Origin: a virus
IMG/VR virus record: IMGVR_UViG_3300035698_014942
Location: 1-20,639 of that record
DNA: 20,639 nucleotides
Strand: one strand, 5' to 3'
Shown: piece after piece, positions 12,184-20,639 of the stretch
Numbering within the stretch: position 1 is the first letter of the stretch
Layout: every line of letters begins with the position of its first letter
Notes under the pieces: generated by a model
Databases searched by the model: none
What the model saw: only the letters and a program-made list of their open reading frames with translations
What the model was told of the DNA's origin: nothing
Position numbers and translations under genes: made by a program

Positions 12184-12662
12184 TTTTCGATAATGGTTTC
12201 TTTAACTTCTATGACTGGTTTTGCTTGTTTATCAGGTATTTTTGATATTAAAAATAAGGCTATTTTAATTAACAATTCATTACTTCCACTGGTTACATAT
12301 AAGAATATTCCAAGTAATATTGCCCATTCTGGTGTAAAAATGTTAATATTTGAACCATATCCAATAGCTTGCATGACTAAATTAAATAAACAACCAGCAA
12401 TAATAGCCCCTCCAGATATCATTGAGAGCGGATAAAGCCAACGTGGTGCGGAAGCACTGGTTAACATCTTCTCTCTTAACCATAATTCAGCCTGTTTAAG
12501 GTTAAAATCTAATTGATTAACTGCCATTTCATATTGTTGACGCAATTCGGCTAGTTTAGTTTCATCGGGATGTCCACGACCAATTAAATCAATAATTCCC
12601 GTTCCAAGGCTTTTAACTAGATCTATACCAGCAGAAACAGCTGTAATTATACCAATGTCCAT
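12171..12662 (-). CDS. Membrane protein, possible holin of the three-span type
   Basis: A 163-residue protein with AAGGAAGG before the ATG and a late-type promoter 13-30 bases upstream. It begins with a weakly hydrophobic stretch (IITAVSAGIDLVKSLGTGII), then an amphipathic helix (ELRQQYEMAVNQLDFNLKQA) and SAPRWLYPLSM. Two strong membrane spans follow: GGAIIAGCLFNLVMQAIGY, and WAILLGIFLYVTSG with LLIKIALFLI after it. The tail is charged (VIEVKETIIEKVNT). The helix, then a Pro-Arg/Trp turn, then spans arrangement is like the three-span holins of gene-transfer agents and phages, but the match is only in layout. Together with the 71-residue protein it would form a lysis membrane pair. Confidence 0.7.
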   Translation of the reverse strand: MDIGIITAVSAGIDLVKSLGTGIIDLIGRGHPDETKLAELRQQYEMAVNQLDFNLKQAELWLREKMLTSASAPRWLYPLSMISGGAIIAGCLFNLVMQAIGYGSNINIFTPEWAILLGIFLYVTSGSNELLIKIALFLISKIPDKQAKPVIEVKETIIEKVNT

Positions 12663-12674
12663 AATAATTTCCTT

Positions 12675-12692
12675 CCTTTTTAAGTATTTACC
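12675..12692 (-). promoter_or_regulatory. Late-type promoter, leftward half of a divergent pair
   Basis: On the minus strand this reads GGTAAATACTTAAAAAGG, 13-30 bases before the ATG at 12662. The AAAAAGGAAGG that follows also supplies the ribosome site, so the transcript leader must be very short. Confidence 0.75.
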
Positions 12693-12705
12693 TTCAGTCC
12701 AGATA

Positions 12706-12721
12706 GATAAATATTTAAAAA
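12706..12721 (+). promoter_or_regulatory. Late-type promoter of the baseplate operon, rightward half of a divergent pair
   Basis: GATAAATATTTAAAAA lies 22-37 bases before the ATG at 12743 and is 13 bases from the leftward promoter. It is the only promoter seen for the whole rightward structural operon, which runs off the window. Confidence 0.75.
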
Positions 12722-12742
12722 TACAAGATTGTAAGGTAAAAT

Positions 12743-13207
12743 ATGGGATCTTTGAATTTCGTACAGTATAAAAACGCTCAAACTAATGAATTAGGTCATT
12801 ATTATACAGATCTTCATCTCGATTTTACAGATCATGTTATTGTAAATGCAGATGGAACAACTGGAAGAGATATAGACATTGATGTGGATGATGGGGCTAT
12901 AGCTAATTCAATAATTAATATAATGTTAACCCATCCTGGTGAACGTTTTTTGGTTCCCACGTTTGGTTGTAATTTATATGAGTATTTGTTTGAGTCAGTA
13001 AGTACGATTATAGCTAAACAAATTGGTGAACGAATTAAAAACGCTATTGAAGATTTTGAACCTAGAGTTACAGTAAATAATGTATTGGTTTATGCAGTTA
13101 CGGATACTCAGGAATACGTAATTGATTTATCAATAGGTGTTCCATATCTTAGTAGGAATTTTAGTTTAGTTCAAAAACTTAAGACTCTTGATCAGCATAG
13201 CTTTTAA
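12743..13207 (+). CDS. Baseplate wedge protein, gp25-like
   Basis: A 154-residue protein (T4 gp25 has 132) with the GPW/gp25 family pattern. An N-terminal TDLHLDF is followed, after an acidic insert, by DGAIANSIINIMLTHPGERF and PTFGCNLYEYLFE. After these come the helix IAKQIGERIKNAIEDFEPRV and a beta-rich end. gp25-type proteins form part of the baseplate wedge and share a fold with the lysozyme-like component of type VI secretion (TssE). It is first in the late structural operon, with a GTAAGG ribosome site. The following gene starts 17 bases after its stop. Confidence 0.9.
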   Translation: MGSLNFVQYKNAQTNELGHYYTDLHLDFTDHVIVNADGTTGRDIDIDVDDGAIANSIINIMLTHPGERFLVPTFGCNLYEYLFESVSTIIAKQIGERIKNAIEDFEPRVTVNNVLVYAVTDTQEYVIDLSIGVPYLSRNFSLVQKLKTLDQHSF

Positions 13208-13223
13208 TTAAAAGGATATTATT

Positions 13224-15044
13224 ATGGCAATCGACACTCCAATTAAAAATGACAATTATCTTTCAATAAGCTCTTTGACACTTAAGCAATTTATTAAAGA
13301 TAAAATGAATCAGGCTGGAGTGTTTAAGGACGCAAATTATGAGGGGTCTAATATTTCTGCATTTATTGATGTATTTTGCTACACAATTGATGAACTTTTA
13401 TATTATTTAAATAAAACTTCATCTGAGACAACTTGGGGTGATGCTTCTGTTTATGAGAATGTAAACCGTCTATCAAAATTGTTAGGATATTCTCCAATAG
13501 GTAAGCAAACTTCGATCTTACCATTTGTTATGGCGGGTTCATCATCGTTATCAATTGGCTTATATACGATTCCGAAATATAGTTTCATAACATTGGGGAA
13601 TGCAACTTACTCGTTTAATGAGAATATTACATTTTCAAAAACTATTAATGGTGACGAAACATTTACAGACTTATCGAATAATAAATTGTTTTATGAAGGC
13701 AAATATATTGAGTATCCATTATATACGGCTATCGGTCAAGATTTCGAAATACTATATTTAACTCCAGGAGAAAATGTTAAAATTGACCACTTTAATGTTG
13801 ATGTTTATGTTGAACAAAACGGTGTGTGGTCTCAATGGGATCGAACGCCTTCATTATACTTAAATACGGCAACGGATAAGGTTTTTGAAATTCGATTTAA
13901 TGAAAATAAAAATTATGAGATTAAGTTTGGTGATAATATCAATGGAGTAAAGTTAAATGCTAGTGACTCTGTTGCTATTTATTACTTGCGGTCCGACGGA
14001 TCAGGCACAGAAGTTGGTGTAGGAGCTTTACAAGGACAATCGTTAACAAAGTATAGCACTCCACAATTTAATACTATTTTTAATGCAATTATTGAACCTG
14101 AGACGAATTTACTATCAGATAGTTTATATAATACATTAACATTTGATAATACACGAATTTCAACTTATTTTTCAAATGAAGAGTCTGTTGATGATATTAA
14201 TGTTAATGCACCCAAAACATTTAGAAGTCAGTATAGATTAGTAACGCAAAGTGACTATGAAACATATATTAAGACTAATTTTTCTAATATGATACACGAC
14301 TTAAAGGTGTTTAATAATTGGGACTATATTAGTAATATAATGAAGTACTATTATGATTTAGGAATTGCAAGCCCTTCAAATGCTGCTAATATACTTTATA
14401 ATCAGGTGCAATATTCTGATGCCTGTAACTTTAATAATGTATATATTGTTGCTGTACCAACTAAAACCACTTTAGGGGTTACAGAATTGGTATATCTTTC
14501 TCCTGCTCAGAAAGAGTTAATAATGAATACAATTTTTGATCAAAAGACTTTAACGTCTGAACTTCTTATTATTGATCCGGTATATATGACGGTTGGGTTG
14601 TGTATTGAAAACTCAGACGTTACTGGGGCCTCAATTGAAGATGGTATAGGAAAAACAGAATTAGCTATTGTTAAAGATGAGTATAGTCGAAGAGATAATA
14701 ATGCTATTAAAAATGATATTAATAATATTGTTGTTGATTACTTTTTAAGAACAGATTGTTCTTTAGGACAAACAATTGATATTGATGTCATGACCGCCCG
14801 TATATTGAGTGTAGTCGGAGTAAAAACTTTTTATACAAGACGAACTGATAATAATAATATAAAATATGAAGGATTATCATTTGTGTTATGGAATAGTATA
14901 TATGCTTCTTTAGATAAAAAAATAATTTCGGCTAATGTAAATCTTAAGAATTTTCAGTTTCCGTTCTTATATAATCCTTTAACGTTTCTAAATCAAGTTA
15001 GTGTAATAAGTAATATAACAATTTACGAAAATATTGAATACTAA
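13224..15044 (+). CDS. Baseplate wedge protein, gp6-like
   Basis: A 606-residue protein (T4 gp6 has 660) with AAAGGA eight to ten bases before the ATG. The N terminus shows the gp6/J-like pattern. LTLKQFIKDKM and NYEGSNISAFIDVFCYTIDE are followed by ASVYENVNRLSKLLGYSPIG, the usual 'd.eGSN...liDvlaY...' and 'n....aklLGY.p' order. The C-terminal third (KTFRSQYRLVTQSDYETYI, and later VDYFLRTDCSLGQTIDI) also follows baseplate J-type proteins. In T4, gp6 dimers bracket the wedges to close the baseplate ring. The neighbouring gp25-like gene supports the assignment. Its stop is three bases before the next ATG. Confidence 0.85.
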   Translation: MAIDTPIKNDNYLSISSLTLKQFIKDKMNQAGVFKDANYEGSNISAFIDVFCYTIDELLYYLNKTSSETTWGDASVYENVNRLSKLLGYSPIGKQTSILPFVMAGSSSLSIGLYTIPKYSFITLGNATYSFNENITFSKTINGDETFTDLSNNKLFYEGKYIEYPLYTAIGQDFEILYLTPGENVKIDHFNVDVYVEQNGVWSQWDRTPSLYLNTATDKVFEIRFNENKNYEIKFGDNINGVKLNASDSVAIYYLRSDGSGTEVGVGALQGQSLTKYSTPQFNTIFNAIIEPETNLLSDSLYNTLTFDNTRISTYFSNEESVDDINVNAPKTFRSQYRLVTQSDYETYIKTNFSNMIHDLKVFNNWDYISNIMKYYYDLGIASPSNAANILYNQVQYSDACNFNNVYIVAVPTKTTLGVTELVYLSPAQKELIMNTIFDQKTLTSELLIIDPVYMTVGLCIENSDVTGASIEDGIGKTELAIVKDEYSRRDNNAIKNDINNIVVDYFLRTDCSLGQTIDIDVMTARILSVVGVKTFYTRRTDNNNIKYEGLSFVLWNSIYASLDKKIISANVNLKNFQFPFLYNPLTFLNQVSVISNITIYENIEY

Positions 15045-15047
15045 TAC

Positions 15048-18000
15048 ATGAATACTGTTCTTAAATTTGGATCAAGACCACCGCCAGCGGAAGAAACCTT
15101 TGCAAGTCCTCTTCCGTTTATAATTTATTTGTCTGCTGGTGATGCAGATTATTTGTCTCGTGTACCTGAATATGACGATTATGAAGCATCTATGCCTGGA
15201 CATCTAATTAACCTTTATTCAAAGAACTCAAATTCAAGCCCCTGGCAAGAAACTCGAAATCGCTGGTCTGTTCTGGTTCCGCAGTGGCATTTTACGGATT
15301 TATCAGGTAACAAAATCAATTATTTAACAACGTCAGATACTCCGGTTTATGATACAAGTAGTAATTTTATTGGTGTAACTGGTTTTGGACAATTTTACTA
15401 TGTAGATGATACGGCAACCACTCAAGATCAATATGTTTTATTAATAGCTACGTTAATGACTTCCGCATATGAGTTGTCTGCTGATAACGCTAAACAGTAT
15501 GAACCTTCTTATGCTAATTCTCGGGCTGTTGCTTTTATGGATTATACAATCAATGCTCAGACTCCAGCAATATTAAAAATAACTCGAAACTCTTTAAGTG
15601 GGGAAGATGGGTATATAACATCCCCAAAATGGGTAGATACACACGCAAGACATATTATAACTGTTCATGGAAATTTGTTTGATGATGCGGTATGTACCGA
15701 TTCTTATTATGCTAATTTAACTCCATTAATTTTTAGTTACCCAGAAACAAATACTATTGGACTTAAATATCCAGTTGAAAGATATGTCTGGCCTTTAGAT
15801 GGTAATTCATATATTCCAGTAACTCATACTTCTACCCAAACTTGGATACCAACTTCAGTAACGTTTACTGCGGAGAACCAATATGAAATTAGTCAACGAG
15901 GATTTGTTATTTCAGATGTTATTCCAGACTCAAACGTTGATGACATTCCATTTTCAGTTGCTCAAGATGCAGTAAGCTCAATTGCTGGAACGGATCAAGC
16001 AAAATATATGAATTATATTGGTGGATCTGTCCCAGTAACAATATCATTTTCAGCAGACCAGATGGACTATACAGTTTCATCGTGGAAGTGGGATTTTAAT
16101 TTTAACTCTACGACGGATGGCAGTTCAGCTTATGAATATATTTCTCATACCTTTAGTGATTATATTACTGCTTCTGATACTTATAGTATAAGTGTTACTG
16201 GTTGGCCTTCTGCTGGAGCAGGCACAAGTTCATTATTGGTTTCGTGTTTTGACTTATCTTTTTATACAGATTTAACAGGGTATGGTGCCCGACTTGTAGC
16301 AGCAGTATCAGCTGAATATGAATTGGTGTGGAGAGATACACCATTTGTATGGGTGTCAAATCCAAACAACAAAACAATTAATCGAATTTATTATCCAGGA
16401 TATACATTGGAATCTTATCCGTTGTTTCCACCGAGTTTATCTTCTTCTCCGTTATCAGCTATATCATTTACTTTAATACCTTCTGCTGAAGTGTCAATAT
16501 ATGATACACCTTATATAGGGGATGATGGATCGTGGAAGGATTATTATTCTGGTATCATGGATCTAAGTGGTTTTGGTGGTATATTTGGAATCGCGGTTAA
16601 TAAATGTTATGATGTATGGGCAGTAGACCCAGAACAAGATTATTTACTTAAATTTAAAGTTGATGGGACTGTAGTATCAAAAACTAGAATTGAACCTTCT
16701 GGGTGTAGTCCAATGGGAATAGCATTAGATAGTGAAAGTAATTTTTGGGTCACTTTACATGGTGCAGTTTCAACAATAAAGTTTGATTATAATGGAAACT
16801 TTTTAAATGTTGTAGCTGTTCCTTCAGACTATGTGGCCTCAGAAGATATTACAGATGATATTAAATATCGTCCAGTGGGCGTGGATACAGATACGACTAA
16901 TAACATTTGGGTAGCCTATGAGAACTATCCAGGAAGTTCATTAATTAAATATGATACAAATGGAGTTCAATTGTTGTCTTGTATGTTACCTTTATGCGCT
17001 CAACCACAAGATGTAATAGTAGATCCTATTAGACAAGCCTGTTGGGTAACAAATTCATATGAAATGATATCCTCAGTTGATGCTTGGGATTATTGGCGCA
17101 ATGATTTAGTTCTTCCAGGTACAATTCAGTTATGGAGTTCTGGTGGTTCATTGCTAAGTTCATTTGGTGGATTTGATCATCCTGATTATATTACTTTAGA
17201 TAGAAATTTAGGGGTGTGGTTTACATATGGGTATCATAGTATAGGACACATTACGTCTGGTGGATCTATAACAACTTATATAGTTTCAGCTACAGAATTT
17301 GCATCTTATTTAAGTGGAGATTTTTATTCTGATTTCTCTACTTTTCCAATGGAGTATAACGAAACATTAGGTGGTATTGCTTGCGATGCAAAAAATAGAA
17401 TATGGATTATTAATTCATTAGAAAATAGGGTGTATGTTGTGTCTGCTGATACAATAACTTATGAACAAAGTGCATATACATCATTTAAAATTAGGCCGGA
17501 TAACAATTTGGCTTTCTTTAATGAATCACATGTATCTGAAAGTAATGAATGGTTTAAATCTGCTCAAGCATTTGGAGATTGGACTGGTTATAGATGGTTA
17601 CAAAAATACTATCCATACTATCCGCATACAACAACTTATTCTTATATATCAGGCATGAGTAATGAGTTTTTAGTTAAAAGATTTGCCGATGAATATGATA
17701 TAAGAAAACAAAATGATAGTTGGAGCCCTATCACAACATATCAAGATTATATGCTACCACAGCACTTAAAGGATAATCCTCAGATTTTTAACTTGTATTT
17801 AAATGCTATGGCCGGTAATGCAAGTTTATCTGCTGATTCTATACTAAGACATTCATATGAAAAAATTGCTAATTTTATGCCGAATCATTTGGATATTGAT
17901 GCTTGTGAAGTAGCTCAGTTATATGCAGTTTCAAAGGAATTAAATGTTCCTATTGACGATTATAATTTTAGTTTTCCATCGTCTATTAGAGCTTATATGA

Positions 18001-18434
18001 ATTTGTTTTCAATTACTCATAATAAACTTTGGGGTGCTCGTTGTAACTGTAATCAAAATATAGATCCAAATAAAAAAGCGGAATGTCCATGGTGTGGGCA
18101 TAATCATACAAATATTGGAAACTTTTTAACAGCTGAGTTGGTTGGTGGTGAGTATTTTATTCAAAAAGATAAATCAAATAATGTATATGAGTTGAGTTCA
18201 ATACCGATGGGTACAACATTTTCACAAGTTCAAAACGATTCTTATTTGTATTTTGATTATATACCTACAGTATGCGGTGAACAGGTAGAAGGTGTAATTA
18301 ATTGGGAATCAGATTATACGACTTTAGATGAGTCCGTTTCATCAATAGAATCTTGGTATGGAGACGCAGGAACAGTTGAAGAAATTTTAAACCATGATTT
18401 ACGTCTAAATATTTTTGGTGGGTTAAGTTATTAA
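15048..18434 (+). CDS. Large baseplate/tail protein with PKD-like and beta-propeller domains
   Basis: A 1128-residue protein starting three bases after the gp6-like stop, with no clear ribosome site of its own. The first 270 residues are beta-rich and unrecognised. About 325-385 resembles a PKD domain (WKWDFNF, then YISHTFSDY and YSISVTGW). About 505-805 has five or six repeats of a 'GIA.D....N.WV' type (GIFGIAVNKCYDVWAV, PMGIALDSESNFWVT, PVGVDTDTTNNIWVA, PQDVIVDPIRQACWV, LGGIACDAKNRIWII), as in NHL or Vgb-like beta-propellers. The C-terminal 250 residues are mostly helical and carry RCNCNQ and CPWCGHNH (Cys999, 1001, 1013, 1016), a likely zinc site. By size and position it could stand where T4 has gp7 (1032 residues), but sequence similarity to gp7 is not evident. 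Propeller and PKD parts could bind carbohydrate or other tail parts. Confidence 0.8.
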   Translation: MNTVLKFGSRPPPAEETFASPLPFIIYLSAGDADYLSRVPEYDDYEASMPGHLINLYSKNSNSSPWQETRNRWSVLVPQWHFTDLSGNKINYLTTSDTPVYDTSSNFIGVTGFGQFYYVDDTATTQDQYVLLIATLMTSAYELSADNAKQYEPSYANSRAVAFMDYTINAQTPAILKITRNSLSGEDGYITSPKWVDTHARHIITVHGNLFDDAVCTDSYYANLTPLIFSYPETNTIGLKYPVERYVWPLDGNSYIPVTHTSTQTWIPTSVTFTAENQYEISQRGFVISDVIPDSNVDDIPFSVAQDAVSSIAGTDQAKYMNYIGGSVPVTISFSADQMDYTVSSWKWDFNFNSTTDGSSAYEYISHTFSDYITASDTYSISVTGWPSAGAGTSSLLVSCFDLSFYTDLTGYGARLVAAVSAEYELVWRDTPFVWVSNPNNKTINRIYYPGYTLESYPLFPPSLSSSPLSAISFTLIPSAEVSIYDTPYIGDDGSWKDYYSGIMDLSGFGGIFGIAVNKCYDVWAVDPEQDYLLKFKVDGTVVSKTRIEPSGCSPMGIALDSESNFWVTLHGAVSTIKFDYNGNFLNVVAVPSDYVASEDITDDIKYRPVGVDTDTTNNIWVAYENYPGSSLIKYDTNGVQLLSCMLPLCAQPQDVIVDPIRQACWVTNSYEMISSVDAWDYWRNDLVLPGTIQLWSSGGSLLSSFGGFDHPDYITLDRNLGVWFTYGYHSIGHITSGGSITTYIVSATEFASYLSGDFYSDFSTFPMEYNETLGGIACDAKNRIWIINSLENRVYVVSADTITYEQSAYTSFKIRPDNNLAFFNESHVSESNEWFKSAQAFGDWTGYRWLQKYYPYYPHTTTYSYISGMSNEFLVKRFADEYDIRKQNDSWSPITTYQDYMLPQHLKDNPQIFNLYLNAMAGNASLSADSILRHSYEKIANFMPNHLDIDACEVAQLYAVSKELNVPIDDYNFSFPSSIRAYMNLFSITHNKLWGARCNCNQNIDPNKKAECPWCGHNHTNIGNFLTAELVGGEYFIQKDKSNNVYELSSIPMGTTFSQVQNDSYLYFDYIPTVCGEQVEGVINWESDYTTLDESVSSIESWYGDAGTVEEILNHDLRLNIFGGLSY

Positions 18435-18446
18435 AGAAGAATAAAT

Positions 18447-20639
18447 ATGAGTAGCACAATTTCCAGATTTACAAATCCGCAAGACAATACAGTTGAATAT
18501 ACATCTAGGGAAGATTATATTGATAGTGTTATAGCTGGTATTTCGGCTGAAAATATTCCAGGCGATGCCGTTAACCCGTACTCTTATGCTGCTTGGAGAA
18601 AAAGACATATTAATTTGAGTCCAGCAATTGAATATCAACAATATTTACAATACCTAAATGACTGGTATAATAACAATTACTCAACCGTATTAGCCGCTAA
18701 TAAACTCCGCTCAGATTATATTAATTTATTGAAAGAACTAAATATCAGATTTCATATTAGTGAAACTTCATCAAAGGGTTGGACGGAAGAAATAGATTTT
18801 GATAATGATATGGATATTGATGAAGCTATTCCTGTTTTTTCTCAAAAACTTAAAGAGATTTGTATATATTTAGTTAGTAAACGAGAAGCTATTAAACGTG
18901 CAAAGTTAAAGTATAATATGGCGGGATCAAATAACGCCATTGAAAAATTGTTTTACGAATACTTACTAAAAGCATTTACTCAACGGGAATATACTTTGAA
19001 TGTTCCTGACAGTACGGCATGGAATACTTTTCCAGAATTATCAGCTGTTAATAGTAACTTTTCTATTAATATTGAAGAGCTATACGATGATACTTCGTAT
19101 TTTGATCACAGTCCTTCTATGCCAGTTTCAACTTATTTTGATGTAAGCGGAATAGATAACATTGCATTCTATGAAGGAACATTAGGAATTCCACAATCAG
19201 CGTTTGAATGGATGTTTGGAACTGGAACAAATAGTCTTTGTTCGGACAACCCATTATTGTGGACAATTATGGATACGCTATGCGCTTATGGTGTATCTGG
19301 TGAAGGTGTTTTACCAACTTCAGCGTTCGATTTAGATAGCATGACGTTGATTGATAATATTAGAATTAATTTAGCGGAAAAATATTTAGGAGAGAATCAA
19401 TACATTCTTTCCGGTGGATACTTTAAACTATGGTCAAAAGAATTCCAGTACCCTCTTGACAGTCAGAATAATTGGTTTTATTGGCCTAGTGGGGAAACAC
19501 TAGAGGAATCTAAAGTATATCCATATACAACTATTGATTCTATATATCTATCTGCAACAAATCTTATTTCAAACGGTGCTGTTGGTTCAGATGATTATAA
19601 AACTTCTGATAGAATTTTTGTAACAACTAATGATGGAATTACCGGAGCTTGGCTTAAAAAGTCAACAGAAAAAACCGCATCACAAACAATGTCTTGTTAT
19701 TTGATGAAAGATACAAAGACAAGTTTTAAGTTTCCATTTCCTGGTATAGGATTATCGGGAGAAGGGTTACAGTGGACAGGCCCACAAATTTCCAATTTAT
19801 TTGAAAACACAGTTTACTTACCTGAGGATTTAAATAATACATTAAAGACCGCTTATTGGGCAAATACTGAAGTGGTTTCCGCTATTGATCCATTATATAT
19901 TCAAAATACAAATTTAATTTACTGTAGTGCATATCCGGCAACTGGCTATGATGCTGCTGATAAGATGACTGTAAGAATTACACCAAATTTAGACAGTATT
20001 CATGATTCATCTCCAGGTTCTGTATATACTGGTGATGTCAGGGAATTTTGGTTTTATAAAATGCAGCAAACAGATATTCCTATTAAAACCAACCAAAATT
20101 ATATATACTGGCCATTGGGACGATATGAAACAGATAAAACAATTAGTTATAATTTAACTTCTAGCTTTTGTAACACTGTAGCTGTTTCTGATTTAGAAGT
20201 TCCTCAAGGAAGAGCTGGATATGGTTTATTTGATTCAGATATTATTTATAAACTGGATGGTTTTAATGGAAATGCTGTTGAATGTGCGTTTCTTTCTGGC
20301 CATACGCTTACAAATTATCAAGGCACAACTTATACGGCAAATACTACGGGCATTATTCAACCAAGTCTTTCAATGTTGTGTTTACCAGGAGAACCCTCAA
20401 CATTCTTTTGGACAGATCCGGTTTCAGCCTTAAGCAGTGCTGATTTTAAGATTAAACATTATGAACACCAAATTGATTGTCCATATGCTAAACTTCTATA
20501 TGAAAATAAATTAGTTTCTTTATATGAAGAACGTCCAGTACAAGGAACTAGTAATACAAACTATAGCCAATGGAAATCGTGTAATTGTGGGGCCGTTTTG
20601 TACTCTCCATTAGGACATGTTGGAAGATACTTTGATGAT
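18447..20639 (+). CDS. Large tail/baseplate protein, 5' part (runs off the window)
   Basis: An open frame of 731 codons without a stop up to the right edge, starting at an ATG 12 bases after the previous stop; the ribosome site is weak (AAAGAAGA). The N-terminal 190 residues are helical (YAAWRKRHINLSPAIEYQQY, LRSDYINLLKELNIRFH, IKRAKLKYNMAGSNNAIEKL). The rest is beta-rich with many Trp/Tyr and no repeat that I recognise. Near the edge it has CPYAKLLYE, and then WKSCNCGAVLYSPLGH, a CxC-type motif that recalls the RCNC...CPWC site of the upstream protein. It is the fourth gene of the structural operon and probably encodes a wedge or tail-fibre-network component. No T4 counterpart can be named from what is visible. 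Confidence 0.8.
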   Translation, partial: MSSTISRFTNPQDNTVEYTSREDYIDSVIAGISAENIPGDAVNPYSYAAWRKRHINLSPAIEYQQYLQYLNDWYNNNYSTVLAANKLRSDYINLLKELNIRFHISETSSKGWTEEIDFDNDMDIDEAIPVFSQKLKEICIYLVSKREAIKRAKLKYNMAGSNNAIEKLFYEYLLKAFTQREYTLNVPDSTAWNTFPELSAVNSNFSINIEELYDDTSYFDHSPSMPVSTYFDVSGIDNIAFYEGTLGIPQSAFEWMFGTGTNSLCSDNPLLWTIMDTLCAYGVSGEGVLPTSAFDLDSMTLIDNIRINLAEKYLGENQYILSGGYFKLWSKEFQYPLDSQNNWFYWPSGETLEESKVYPYTTIDSIYLSATNLISNGAVGSDDYKTSDRIFVTTNDGITGAWLKKSTEKTASQTMSCYLMKDTKTSFKFPFPGIGLSGEGLQWTGPQISNLFENTVYLPEDLNNTLKTAYWANTEVVSAIDPLYIQNTNLIYCSAYPATGYDAADKMTVRITPNLDSIHDSSPGSVYTGDVREFWFYKMQQTDIPIKTNQNYIYWPLGRYETDKTISYNLTSSFCNTVAVSDLEVPQGRAGYGLFDSDIIYKLDGFNGNAVECAFLSGHTLTNYQGTTYTANTTGIIQPSLSMLCLPGEPSTFFWTDPVSALSSADFKIKHYEHQIDCPYAKLLYENKLVSLYEERPVQGTSNTNYSQWKSCNCGAVLYSPLGHVGRYFDD

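Noticed and set aside
16195-16377. Leftward 60-codon frame inside the large baseplate-operon protein
   Set aside because: It is an antisense shadow of a long, well-supported frame.

Overview
The window is AT-rich phage DNA (roughly one third G+C by eye), densely packed and read from both strands. It looks like part of the genome of a large tailed phage of the T4-like myovirus superfamily. It has a gp44-type clamp-loader ATPase, a gp25-like and a gp6-like baseplate wedge protein, a probable small terminase subunit, ThyX, two tRNAs, and an AT-only promoter motif resembling the T4 late consensus TATAAATA. The host is probably a low-GC Gram-negative bacterium, because the phage encodes an outer-membrane beta-barrel of the LpxR lipid A deacylase family.

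Layout. 1-355: the 3' end of a subtilisin-like protease gene. 361-4028 (+): an NAD salvage pair (NMN adenylyltransferase-Nudix and nicotinamide phosphoribosyltransferase), a small basic repeat protein, and the LpxR-like protein. These sit behind two near-identical sigma70-type extended -10 promoters. 4038-4640 (-): a late gene that may be the small terminase subunit. 4700-5322 (+): three short overlapping genes. 5269-5415: three tandem 49-bp repeats of the end of the last of these genes. 5416-5678: a gene-free, hairpin-rich leader. 5679-7126: an RlaP-type nucleotidyltransferase and a Cys-rich small protein. 7141-7216: tRNA-Gly(TCC). 7232-8955: the clamp loader, broken in two at its Walker B motif by what looks like a split intein, with remains of a homing-endonuclease-like frame between the halves. 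8978-10750: thyX and three small genes. 10763-10838: tRNA-Thr(TGT). 10839-12662 (-): a probable virion protein, an HNH-like remnant with hairpins, a bidirectional terminator, and two holin-like membrane proteins. 12743 to the right edge (+): a baseplate/tail operon (gp25-like, gp6-like, a 1128-residue PKD plus beta-propeller protein, and an unfinished 731-codon frame).

How the parts work together. Plus-strand genes on the left supply early or middle functions: NAD rebuilding, dTMP synthesis, replication, tRNAs and cell-envelope change. Late genes on both strands are marked by the shared motif (R)TAAATA(C/T)TTAAAAA about 25-45 bases before the start codon. A back-to-back pair at 12675-12721 fires the lysis-type genes leftward and the baseplate operon rightward. 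The most striking item is the fractured clamp-loader gene: its two exteins join to 316 residues, almost exactly the size of T4 gp44 (319), and each half carries the expected intein motifs. All identifications come from reading the sequence; no database search was run.
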